64,000 nt of DNA from Pyxidicoccus xibeiensis (lineage in GTDB: Bacteria > Myxococcota > Myxococcia > Myxococcales > Myxococcaceae): the NCBI RefSeq assembly GCF_024198175.1, contig NZ_JAJVKV010000016.1, positions 1-64,000 of the forward strand. Reading direction: 5' to 3'. Every line of letters begins with the position of its first letter. Within the stretch, counting starts at the first letter, position 1. The translations under genes and the position numbers were made by a program. The notes beneath the pieces are model-generated. The model had not been told where the DNA came from. It made no database searches and saw only the letters and a list, made by a program, of their open reading frames with translations. Positions 1 to 8,074 of this stretch are shown here, one piece after another.

Positions 1-1
1 G

Positions 2-1320
2 GCGGGCCAGTCCCACGCGCTGGCGCTGAAGGCGGATGGCACCGTCTGGGCCTGGGGCAGCAACGCCAGCGGCCAGTTCGGCGATGGGACGACCACCCAA
101 CGACTGACGCCCACGCAGGTGCCCGGCCTCTCCGGCGTGGCGGCGCTGCGGGCGGGCCAGTCCCACTCGCTGGCGCTGAAGGCGGATGGCACCTTCTGGG
201 CCTGGGGCAATAACTTCGCGGGCCAGGTCGGGGATGGCACGTTGGGTAGGTACTCCGCTCCGACTTCCTCCCTGTTCACCGGTGGCCATGGATTGGCCGC
301 GGGCAGCGACCACTCCCTGGCGCTGAAGACAGACGGCACCGTCTGGACCTCGGGCATCAACTCCTTCGGGCAACTCGGTGATGGAACGACCACCGCAAGG
401 CTGACGCCCACGCAGGTGCCCGGCCTCACCGACGTGGCGGCCCTGGCGACGGGCAACTTCCACTCGCTGGCGTTGAAGGCGGATGGCACCGTCTGGGCCT
501 GGGGCCGCAACGCCGACGGCCAGCTCGGCGATGGGACGACCACCCAACGACTGACGCCCACGCAGGTGCCCGGCCTCTCCGGCGTGGTGGCCCTGGCGGC
601 GGGCTATCACCATGCCCTGGCAGTGAAGGCGGACGGCACCGTCTGGGCCTGGGGCGCCAACGGCAGCGGCCAGCTCGGCGACGGGACGACCACCACCCGG
701 CGGACGCCCACACAGGTGTCCGGCCTCACGGGCGTGGTGGCCCTGGCGGCGGGCAACCACTACTCGCTGGCGGTGAAGGCGGACGGCACCGTCTGGGCCT
801 GGGGTTTCAACTACAATGGCCAGCTCGGCGACGGGACGACCACCCAACGACTGACGCCCACGCAGGTGACAGGCGTCACGGGCGTGGTGGCCCTGGCGGC
901 GGGCGGCGCCCATTCCCTGGCGCTGAAGGCGGATGGCACCGTCTGGGCCTGGGGCAGCAACGCCGACGGCCAGCTGGGCAATGGGGCGACCTACGCGCGG
1001 TGGTGGCCCGCGCAGGTGCTCGGCCTCACCGACGTGGCGGCCCTGACGGCCGGAAGCACCCACTCGCTGGCGCTGAAGGTGGACGGCAGCGTCTGGGCCT
1101 GGGGCTCCAACATCTCGGGGCAACTCGGTGATGGGACGACCACCCGGCGACTGACGCCCACGCAGGTGTCCGGCCTCAGCGGTGTGGAGGTCCTGGTGGC
1201 GGGCGGCTCCCACTCCCTGGCGCTGAAGGCGGACGGCACCGCCCGGGTCTGGGGAAGCAATTCCTGGGGTCAACTCGGAAACGGTGGCTCGGAGCGCCGG
1301 CTGTCTCCGGTCCAGCTCTG
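2..1320 (+). repeat. 150-nt tandem repeat inside the RCC1 gene
   Basis: The Trp-Ala-Trp-Gly core (or its variant) recurs with its preceding codon at 44, 194, 341, 491, 641, 791, 941, 1091 and 1241. The spacing is exactly 150 nt except one 147-nt step. Long stretches, for example around 500-600 and 800-900, are almost identical at the DNA level including synonymous positions, which points to homogenisation by recombination or recent expansion. Confidence 0.9.
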
Positions 1321-1324
1321 GTGA
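2..1324 (+). CDS. RCC1-repeat beta-propeller protein, 5' end outside window
   Basis: The reading frame is open from the second base of the window, so the N-terminus and any signal peptide are missing. The visible 440 residues are nothing but RCC1-type repeats of about 50 residues, each with the pattern H-S-L-A-L-K-x-D-G-T-V-W-A-W-G followed by N-x-x-G-Q-L-G-D-G-T. Nine blades are visible, enough for a seven-bladed propeller plus extra blades. RCC1 propellers are protein-interaction scaffolds; in myxobacteria they are usually exported or surface proteins, which I infer here from the next gene. The protein ends cleanly with TGA at 1322. There are no paired cysteines, unlike the RCC1 part of the downstream gene, so the two are not a simple duplication. 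Family call is firm; function unknown. Confidence 0.85.
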   Translation, partial: AGQSHALALKADGTVWAWGSNASGQFGDGTTTQRLTPTQVPGLSGVAALRAGQSHSLALKADGTFWAWGNNFAGQVGDGTLGRYSAPTSSLFTGGHGLAAGSDHSLALKTDGTVWTSGINSFGQLGDGTTTARLTPTQVPGLTDVAALATGNFHSLALKADGTVWAWGRNADGQLGDGTTTQRLTPTQVPGLSGVVALAAGYHHALAVKADGTVWAWGANGSGQLGDGTTTTRRTPTQVSGLTGVVALAAGNHYSLAVKADGTVWAWGFNYNGQLGDGTTTQRLTPTQVTGVTGVVALAAGGAHSLALKADGTVWAWGSNADGQLGNGATYARWWPAQVLGLTDVAALTAGSTHSLALKVDGSVWAWGSNISGQLGDGTTTRRLTPTQVSGLSGVEVLVAGGSHSLALKADGTARVWGSNSWGQLGNGGSERRLSPVQLW

Positions 1325-1473
1325 GGCAGCAACGGTTGCCATTGGCAGAGCCGGTGCATCTCAGGCCGGCGCGCGAGGGCCGGAGGAGGTTCATCGATAC
1401 CTGGTAGGGCGGAGATCCACTCCGACTGCGGGCTGCAAATATCTGTTGGGAGCCGAACCGTATTGGCCCCCAC

Positions 1474-4400
1474 ATGCCCGTACTCAGAGGGGGTTCCGTG
1501 CTGCGCTTCAGTGTCCTGTGTGCCCTGTCCACCGCGGCCATGGCCGCCTGTCCCACGGACCCGGGCAACCTGCCCCCGACGGCGACTGCGCAGTCCCTGT
1601 CGACGGATGAGGACGTGGGGCTCTCCGGCGCTGTCACCGGCACGGATCCGGAAGGTGGCGCGCTCACGTACGCGATGGTGGCACAGCCGGGTCATGGCTC
1701 GGTGACGCTGAGTCCGGGAGGCGCCTTCGTCTACACGCCGGCCGCCCACTTCCATGGCGGGGACTCGTTCAGCTTCCGGGCCCATGACGGAACGAACAAC
1801 TCCCAGCCCGCGGTGGTCTCCCTCACCGTGCGGCCCGTGAACGACCCTCCCAGCGTCGCCTCCGCGAGCCTGGGGCAGGGCCCGTTCCGCTCGGGCGACA
1901 CGCTCACGGTGGTGCCCTCGGGCTGGGCCGACGTGGACGGAGATGCCGAGGGCTACCGCTTCGAGTGGTTCGTCAACGGCGTCGCGGTCTCCGGCGCCAG
2001 CACGGCATCGCTCTTGGCGCCGCACTTCAAGCGAGGGGACTCGGTCCGCTGCTCGGTGGTGCCATTCGATGGGCGCACCCCGGGGCCGGCCGTCACGACG
2101 GCGACGGTGACCGTCCTGAACACGCCTCCCTCGGTCGGGAGCGCTTCGCTCGGGGCCGGGCCCTTCCGGACCAGTGACATCCTGACCTGTGCCGTCTCCG
2201 GCGTCTCCGACCGGGATGGCGACTCCGTGAGCCTGACCTACAAGTGGCTCAGGAACGCGTTCCCCGTCGGCGGCGTGACCACCGCCACGCTCAATGGTGC
2301 CAGTGAGTTCTCCAAGGGTGACACGCTCTCCTGCGTGGTGACGCCGTCCGACGGCACTGACTCCGGCGCCGCCGTGGCCTCGGGCACAATCACCGTCGAG
2401 AACACGCCTCCGACGATGACCACCGCTCGGATTCCGGCGGGCTCGTACCGGACGGACGACACCGTCACCTGCGTGGCCTCGGGCTTCCAGGACGTGGACT
2501 TCGACGCGCCGGACTACCGCTACCGGTGGCTCGTCAACGACGCCCCCGTCGCCGGCCAGCTCTCGGCGGTGCTCCCGGGCACGGCCTTCAAACGCGGTGA
2601 CTCGGTGCGGTGTGTCGCCGCCCCGGATGACGGCTCGGCGGTGGGAGCCGAGGTCACGTCCAGCCCGGTGACCATCGTGAACTCGGCGCCGACCCTGGCG
2701 AGCGTGTCGATGGGCTCGGGGCCTTTCGGCACCGACTCGGTGATTGCCTGCACGCCTTCAGGCTTCGCGGACCCGGATGGCGATGCGCCCGTCTACCTCT
2801 ACACCTGGCTCAAGAACGGCGCGGTGATTGCCGGACAGACGGCCTCCACCCTCGATGGGGCGAGCCAGTTCGACGCGGGCGATGAGGTTCGCTGCCGGGT
2901 GACGCCCTCGGACGGCACCCAGAGCGGCGCCCCGGTGGACTCGAGCTCGACACACATCGAGAGCCCGCCCGGGCGCTTCACCGGCGTGTCCATCGGCACC
3001 GGGCCCTTCTTCACCCATGACGTGCTCACCGCGGTGGCCACGGGCCCCGGTGGTGCCCAGTACGACCCGACCGGCTTCCGGTACCAGTGGTACCGCGACG
3101 GGCTGGCCATTCAAGGCGCCACGTCGCGCACGCTGGACGGGACGGTCCACTTCTCCAAGGGCGCGGTCATCTCCTGCGCGATGACCGAGTACGACGGCAC
3201 GCAGACGGGCACCACGCTCCAGTCCAACACGGTCACCATCCAGAACAGCACGCCCACCCTGACGGGAGCCTCCCTGGGCTCGGGCCCGTACTACGTCACC
3301 AGCACCCTCGACTGCGCGGCCCAAGGCCAGGGCGACGCCGATGGAGACGCGCTGACGTCCACGTATGCCTGGTACGTCAATGGCGCCGTGGTGGCCGGGT
3401 GGACGCGGCCGTTCCTCGACAGCAGGAAGTTCCGCAAGGGCGACAGCCTCTCCTGCCGGCTCAGCGTGAGCGACGGGACGGTCAGCACGGCCGTCGTCAC
3501 CTCGAACACCGTCACCATCCAGAACAGCGCGCCGGTGACGTCGTACCAGGATGGCGTGGGCGTGTTCGCGGGCAAGGCGGCGAGCGGCGCGGTGTCCGCG
3601 TACGACCCGGACGGCGACCCGGTGGTGGGCCATGCGCTCGCCTCGGGCAGCTCCCAGGGGACGGTGGTGCTCGACGACGCCGTGGCGGGCCGGTTCACAT
3701 TCACCGCGAACGCCACGGCCCGTGGCAACACGACGTTCACCTTCACCGCGACGGATGGCTTCGACACCTCGGTTCCCGGTGTCGTGAAGGTGCGCGTGCA
3801 CGCGGGCAGGCGGCTGGCCCGGGGCGAGACGTTCGGCTGTGCGATTGCGTCCGACCGGACGCTGCGCTGCTGGGGAGGCAATGCCTCGGGCCAGCTCGGC
3901 AACGGGACGAAGCAGGACTCCGCCGCGCCCGTGCAGGAGGCGCTTGGCCTGTCCGACTGGGCCTCGGTCGCCGTGGGAGGCGCGGGCTTCTTCAACTCCG
4001 CCACCGGCCATGTCTGCGCCATCCGGCTGGACGGCTCGCTGTACTGCTGGGGGCGCAACGACCACGGCCAGCTCGGCGTGGGGAGCACCGGGGGTGACGT
4101 GACGCGCCCGACGCGGGTGGACCCGGGCCCGTGGCTGGAGGTGGCGGCGGGGGGCTCTTTTACCTGCGGCGTCAAGCAGGGCGGCACGCTCTGGTGCTGG
4201 GGCCGCAACGCCAACGGCGAGATTGGCCAGGGCGTCACCGGCGGCACCTACGCCTCCCCGGTGCGCGTCGGCGGAGCGAACGGCTGGGCCACGCTCGCGG
4301 CGGGGGACCAGCACAGCTGCGCCATCTCCTTCGAGGGAGGGCTTGCCTGCTGGGGGCAGGGGAGCGCCCATGCGCTCGGCAATGGCTCCACGCTCAACAG

Positions 4401-6024
4401 GGCGACGCCCACCGCCGTGTCCGTTCCCGGCGCGGCCTGGGTACAGGTCGGCGGGCACGTGCAGCGCACCTACGCGGTCCGCGAGGACGGGGCGCTCTGG
4501 GGCTGGGGCGCCACCAGCGGGGTGCGGGGCGCTCCCTATGACACGAGTCCCAGGCTCATCGACACGGGCTGGCGCGAGGTCAGCCCGGGCTACGACCACT
4601 TCTGCGGCGTGAAGACGACGGGCCGGCTCCATTGCTGGGGCGCGAACGGGTACGGCGCGCTGGGCCTCGGGCTGCGCACCGTCGAGTCCGGTGCGGGCCC
4701 CGTGGGCACGGCGACGGACTGGGTCGAGGTCTCCTCGGCCCTGCACGGAAGCTGCGGGCGCAGGAGCGATGGGACGACCTGGTGCTGGGGTGACAACATG
4801 CTGGGGCAGACGGCGACGGGGACGGACCAGAGCCACCTGGTGCCGACACCCGTGGGCACCGCCACGAACTGGCGGGAGGTCTTCGTGCGCCTCTGGGGCA
4901 GCCAGGTCGGCTCCCTGGGGGCGGGCGCCTGCGCCACCCGGACGGACGGGACACTGTGGTGCACGGGGCGCGGGGACGTGGGGAATGGGAGCACCGAGTC
5001 CCCCAAGGTCTTCACCGAGGCCAGCTCGGGGGTGAGCCCCTGGGCGAGCCCCGGCGCCGGCATGCTCCACACCTGCGCGACGCGGACGGATGGCTCGCTG
5101 TGGTGCTGGGGGAATGGAGGCAGCGGCGAGCTGGGCAGCGGTGGGACGAGCGGCAATCCCCGGGTGGCCCAGGTTGGCACCGCGCTCGACTGGGCGCAGG
5201 GGAAGACGGACCTCGGCGCGGGGACGAAGTTTACCTGCGCGCGCAAGACGGACGGCTCGCTCCACTGCTGGGGAAACAATGCGTCCGGACAGCTGGGCGT
5301 GGGGGACCGGGTGAACCGGCTCGTGCCCACCCGGGTGTCGGTGGGCTCCACGTGGCGCTCCGTCTCGGCAGGGGTCGAGCATGCCTGCGGCATCCAGACC
5401 GACGGGAGCCTGTGGTGCTGGGGCTCGAACGTGCACGGACAGCTCGGTGTGCACCCGGGCTCGGCCAACGTGCCGCTGAGCTGCGGGAGCGGCGTCGCCT
5501 GTGCCACGAGCCCGCTGCGCATCGGCACGGCGAACGACTGGGCGAAGGTGGCGGTGGGCGATGACTTCACGTGCGCGCTGCGCTCCACGGGCAGCCTCTC
5601 CTGCTGGGGCCGGAATGACGTGGGCCAGCTTGGCGGCGGCGTCACCGGTCCCCAGCTGTGTGGAGGGGCCCCGCCGCTGGGGTGCAGCCCGGAGCCGCTG
5701 GCGGTGGGCACCGGCTTCGCCGACGTGTGGGCAGGCAAGGCCCACGCCTGTGGCCGCAAGAGCGTGGGCCAGCTCCTGTGCTGGGGGCTGAACGAGTCGG
5801 GCCAGGTGGGGGACGGGACGCGCGACAACCGCCTGTCACCGGTGGAGCTGGACTCGGGCTCGGTGGGCTGGGTCGACGTGTCGACAGGGGATGACCTCAC
5901 CTGTGCGGTGCGCGAGGGCGCCGGCGGCACCCGTCCGCTCTGGTGCTGGGGCCGGAGCCAGGAGGGTGCCTTCGGGGACGACCACGGCTGGAAGCTGACG
6001 CCGGTGCAGACCCTGCTGCCGTGA
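1474..6024 (+). CDS. Large secreted protein: cadherin/Ig-like repeats plus Cys-containing RCC1 propeller
   Basis: The protein has 1516 residues. Residues 1-25 form a signal peptide ending A-M-A-A-C; cleavage could be by signal peptidase I, or by lipoprotein peptidase with a poor lipobox. Residues about 30-125 are a cadherin-like domain (D-P-E-G-G, F-x-Y-T-P, D-G-T-N). About seven Ig/cadherin-like repeats of 85-95 residues follow to residue 680 (G-S-G-P-F, D-x-D-G-D, W-x-x-N-G, C-x-V-x-P-x-D-G-T), then one more cadherin-like unit to 770. From about 775 to the end there are roughly fifteen RCC1 repeats of the form C-A-x-x-x-D-G-S-L-x-C-W-G. The conserved cysteine pair in most blades suggests disulfides and an extracytoplasmic location. 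It follows the other RCC1 gene by 149 bases on the same strand. Adhesion or matrix role is inferred. Confidence 0.85.
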   Translation: MPVLRGGSVLRFSVLCALSTAAMAACPTDPGNLPPTATAQSLSTDEDVGLSGAVTGTDPEGGALTYAMVAQPGHGSVTLSPGGAFVYTPAAHFHGGDSFSFRAHDGTNNSQPAVVSLTVRPVNDPPSVASASLGQGPFRSGDTLTVVPSGWADVDGDAEGYRFEWFVNGVAVSGASTASLLAPHFKRGDSVRCSVVPFDGRTPGPAVTTATVTVLNTPPSVGSASLGAGPFRTSDILTCAVSGVSDRDGDSVSLTYKWLRNAFPVGGVTTATLNGASEFSKGDTLSCVVTPSDGTDSGAAVASGTITVENTPPTMTTARIPAGSYRTDDTVTCVASGFQDVDFDAPDYRYRWLVNDAPVAGQLSAVLPGTAFKRGDSVRCVAAPDDGSAVGAEVTSSPVTIVNSAPTLASVSMGSGPFGTDSVIACTPSGFADPDGDAPVYLYTWLKNGAVIAGQTASTLDGASQFDAGDEVRCRVTPSDGTQSGAPVDSSSTHIESPPGRFTGVSIGTGPFFTHDVLTAVATGPGGAQYDPTGFRYQWYRDGLAIQGATSRTLDGTVHFSKGAVISCAMTEYDGTQTGTTLQSNTVTIQNSTPTLTGASLGSGPYYVTSTLDCAAQGQGDADGDALTSTYAWYVNGAVVAGWTRPFLDSRKFRKGDSLSCRLSVSDGTVSTAVVTSNTVTIQNSAPVTSYQDGVGVFAGKAASGAVSAYDPDGDPVVGHALASGSSQGTVVLDDAVAGRFTFTANATARGNTTFTFTATDGFDTSVPGVVKVRVHAGRRLARGETFGCAIASDRTLRCWGGNASGQLGNGTKQDSAAPVQEALGLSDWASVAVGGAGFFNSATGHVCAIRLDGSLYCWGRNDHGQLGVGSTGGDVTRPTRVDPGPWLEVAAGGSFTCGVKQGGTLWCWGRNANGEIGQGVTGGTYASPVRVGGANGWATLAAGDQHSCAISFEGGLACWGQGSAHALGNGSTLNRATPTAVSVPGAAWVQVGGHVQRTYAVREDGALWGWGATSGVRGAPYDTSPRLIDTGWREVSPGYDHFCGVKTTGRLHCWGANGYGALGLGLRTVESGAGPVGTATDWVEVSSALHGSCGRRSDGTTWCWGDNMLGQTATGTDQSHLVPTPVGTATNWREVFVRLWGSQVGSLGAGACATRTDGTLWCTGRGDVGNGSTESPKVFTEASSGVSPWASPGAGMLHTCATRTDGSLWCWGNGGSGELGSGGTSGNPRVAQVGTALDWAQGKTDLGAGTKFTCARKTDGSLHCWGNNASGQLGVGDRVNRLVPTRVSVGSTWRSVSAGVEHACGIQTDGSLWCWGSNVHGQLGVHPGSANVPLSCGSGVACATSPLRIGTANDWAKVAVGDDFTCALRSTGSLSCWGRNDVGQLGGGVTGPQLCGGAPPLGCSPEPLAVGTGFADVWAGKAHACGRKSVGQLLCWGLNESGQVGDGTRDNRLSPVELDSGSVGWVDVSTGDDLTCAVREGAGGTRPLWCWGRSQEGAFGDDHGWKLTPVQTLLP

Positions 6025-6300
6025 GGGGCTCGTCCATATTGGGACGGCAGCTGCTCAGGGGCGACGTCTTCCTCTTTGGCGGCCGGTGTCGGCGCCGGGC
6101 CAAGGTGCTGCACTTCGACGGCACGGGCCTGGTGCTCCTCACCAAGAGACTCTTCCGGGCCGCTTCGCAAGGCCCTGGTGCGAGGAGGGCGCGCAGGCCG
6201 TGGAGCTGACGGTGAGCGAGCTTTCTCTCTTCCTGGAGGGCTGCGAGCTGGCGGGGCGGTGGAAGCTGTCACCTCCGGCGGTGGACGAGAAAGTCATCAG
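6025..6300 (+). mobile_element. IS66-family TnpB (Orf2) remnant, frameshifted
   Basis: Downstream of the RCC1 gene, one plus frame (about 6027-6175) reads G-D-V-F-L-F, then K-V-L-H-F-D-G-T-G-L-V-L-L-x-K-R-L, the core of the IS66 accessory protein TnpB. A second frame (about 6165-6290) continues V-E-L-T-V-S-E-L-S-L-F-L-E-G-C-E-L, the TnpB C-terminus. The reading frame changes near 6170-6180 and there is no start, so it is dead. I see neither transposase TnpC nor terminal repeats nearby. This is a decayed fragment that fills the gap between two convergent genes. Confidence 0.75.
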
Positions 6301-6306
6301 GCGGCG

Positions 6307-7227
6307 TCACGGCGTGATGTCCTGCCACTTCTTGCCGTCCTTGCTGATGAGCACGGCCTTGGTCCCGACGGCCAGGATGAGCCCGGCGTGGCAATGGACG
6401 CGGCGGAACGGACCGTCGCTGTGCTCGCCGACATCGACCTTCTCGAGCGGACCGCCACCCCGGGTGACGTAGAGACCGTCCTCGGCCCCGAAGAAGACCT
6501 GGTCCTCGAAGCGGTCGAGCGACCAGATGTCGGCCTCGGTGGCCTGGTGCTCCAGCGGCTCCCACGCCGTGCCCTGGTAGGCCAGCAGCGTGCCCTCCTG
6601 GCCGCAGGCGACGGTGAGCGTGGGCCCGAGAATCTTCACGTCCTGCAGGGTCAGGCTGGTAGGGCTGTCCATCGGGCGCCAGACGTTCTGCCGGCGCTCC
6701 CAGATTTCGCCTAGGAAGCCGACACCCACCAGGTCGCCATTGCCGGTGCCGTCGATCGCGTTGAGGCCGCTGGCCTGCAGCGTGCCGCGCGGCTGCACCA
6801 GGCCGTCATCGGCGCGCACCCAGCGGCCCTTGCCTTTGCGGCGGTAGAGCTGACGGCCCATGCCGGCGGCGTACACCTCCTGGCCGACGGTCGTCACGGT
6901 GCGGATGTCGCCCCGGCGCTTCGGGCCGTCCTCGGTGTCCTCGACATGCTCTTCCCAGGCGCCCTGCGCATTGCCGGCCATCACGTCGCCGCCCAGGCCC
7001 ATGGCGATCAGGGTGGGCGGCTTGCCCGGCAGGGTGGTGAGCGCGATGACGCGGAACTCGATGTTGCGCGACAGCCATTTGCGCGTCGAGAGGTTGTACA
7101 TCATGACCTCGGTCTCGTCCGCGCCGGTGTCGGTGATCTCATCGATCTGCGCGGCGACCCGCAGGACCTGCGCGTCCTGGATCGAGCCGTGCATGAAGCT
7201 GTAGGGGGTGGCGTCGGAGGCGGCCAT
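6307..7227 (-). CDS. Beta-propeller protein of unknown function (WD40/YVTN/BNR-like)
   Basis: The 306-residue start at 7227 (M-A-A-S-D-A-T-P-Y-S-F-M-H-G) was chosen over longer in-frame extensions because AAAGGGA sits about 8 bases upstream and the extended region has shadow-like composition. The protein has no signal peptide or membrane segment. It consists of repeated beta-blade units with W-x-R, G-x-G-G-D-V, G-N-G-D-L-V-G-V-G and K-D-G-K-K-W-x-D-I-T motifs, typical of YVTN/BNR-like propellers. It is convergent with the IS66 remnant and lies downstream of a broken exported gene. Substrate or partner cannot be named. Confidence 0.6.
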   Translation of the reverse strand: MAASDATPYSFMHGSIQDAQVLRVAAQIDEITDTGADETEVMMYNLSTRKWLSRNIEFRVIALTTLPGKPPTLIAMGLGGDVMAGNAQGAWEEHVEDTEDGPKRRGDIRTVTTVGQEVYAAGMGRQLYRRKGKGRWVRADDGLVQPRGTLQASGLNAIDGTGNGDLVGVGFLGEIWERRQNVWRPMDSPTSLTLQDVKILGPTLTVACGQEGTLLAYQGTAWEPLEHQATEADIWSLDRFEDQVFFGAEDGLYVTRGGGPLEKVDVGEHSDGPFRRVHCHAGLILAVGTKAVLISKDGKKWQDITP

Positions 7228-7456
7228 TCGTCGTGTCCCTTTCGTCGTCGAGTCGTCAGATGCCGGCGTTGTTGCCCACGCCGCGCAGGTTGTTGACCAG
7301 GTTGCGCAGCTCGGCGCGCTGGCCCGCGGCACGCTGCCGGCGCTGCGGGTCTCGGCGTCCGGGTCGGAGCGCAGCGGCGTGGTCTCGGTGCAGCCGACCT
7401 CGTCCTTGTGGTCTCGGCATCTCGGGAGGCAGGAGGCGGAGCAGATGCCGTAGCGA

Positions 7457-7852
7457 TCATCGCACAAGTCGACGCACTGCTGGGTCCCACAGGCGGAGGG
7501 TGTACGTCCCCGCCGCGAGGTCCAAGGGCGGCGTCCGGGGGACGTTGTAGGCCACCGAGCCGCTCCACCGGGACGTGCCCACCGGTGGCAGGTGGTCCCC
7601 GTTGAGCGAGGAGTGCTGCACACCGTTGGCGTCCACGAAGTGCACGAAGACATAGTAGTCCTGCGCCATGGGCACGGCGTTGAACCGCATCGCCAGCGTG
7701 ACGGCCTACCCGGACTGCGCGGACAGGCCCGGGTTGCCGAGCTGCGGCACGGTGGTCTGCTGCGCGGCGGCCAGTGAGGGAAGCAGGACCAGGAGCAGGC
7801 CTGCGAGAAGCATTGCGTAGCCCGCGCGAACGCGAGGTTTCCAAGAGCGCAT
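7457..7852 (-). pseudogene. Secreted protein gene interrupted by an in-frame TAG
   Basis: A start at 7852 with an excellent ribosome binding site (GGGAGGG) gives a signal peptide (R-S-W-K-P, hydrophobic core, L-A-A-A-Q-Q). After 17 mature residues the frame hits TAG at 7706-7708. The same frame then continues without further stops to a plausible natural end at 7457, reading A-V-T-L-A-M-R-F-N-A, then Y-Y-V-F-V-H-F-V-D-A-N-G and G-T-Y-T-L-R-L-W-D-P. That pattern is known from domains that follow membrane glycosyltransferase-type or secreted proteins. A single CAG-to-TAG or similar change would explain the break. It could also be a sequencing error. The 229 bases between its end and the propeller gene contain a Cys-rich reading in the propeller frame, but I see no gene I can support there. 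Confidence 0.6.
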
Positions 7853-8074
7853 ACGACCCTCCCGATGATGGGGTGCGTGAAGGCGACACGGGTGAACAGG
7901 TGCCGCGCATGGCAACCGATGTGCCAGCGCCTGGCTGGTCCGTTCGGGAAGGAGTGCCTTGGGATTTCCAGCCCCCTGCGGGTGGCATCACGAGGCGCGT
8001 GTCAGCTCGCCCGACCTGGCTGCCCTCCATGAGGAGGCTCGGTCGCGGCGAGCCTCACGCCCGTCGGCAATGCG

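Noticed and set aside
2..1320. Regular repeats that might be taken for a CRISPR array
   Set aside because: The 150-nt units are fully coding and have no short repeat/variable spacer alternation.
2758..5745. 995-codon open frame on the minus strand
   Set aside because: It is antisense to the Ig/RCC1 protein, whose domain repeats are unmistakable. The frame is open only because of high GC at codon position three; its composition is Arg/Ala/His/Pro-rich.
7228..7456. Cys-rich reading upstream of the propeller gene (Q-Q-C-V-D-L-C-D-D-R)
   Set aside because: It overlaps the natural end of the broken secreted-protein gene in another frame, has no start of its own and would need a further frameshift; not enough to call a gene.
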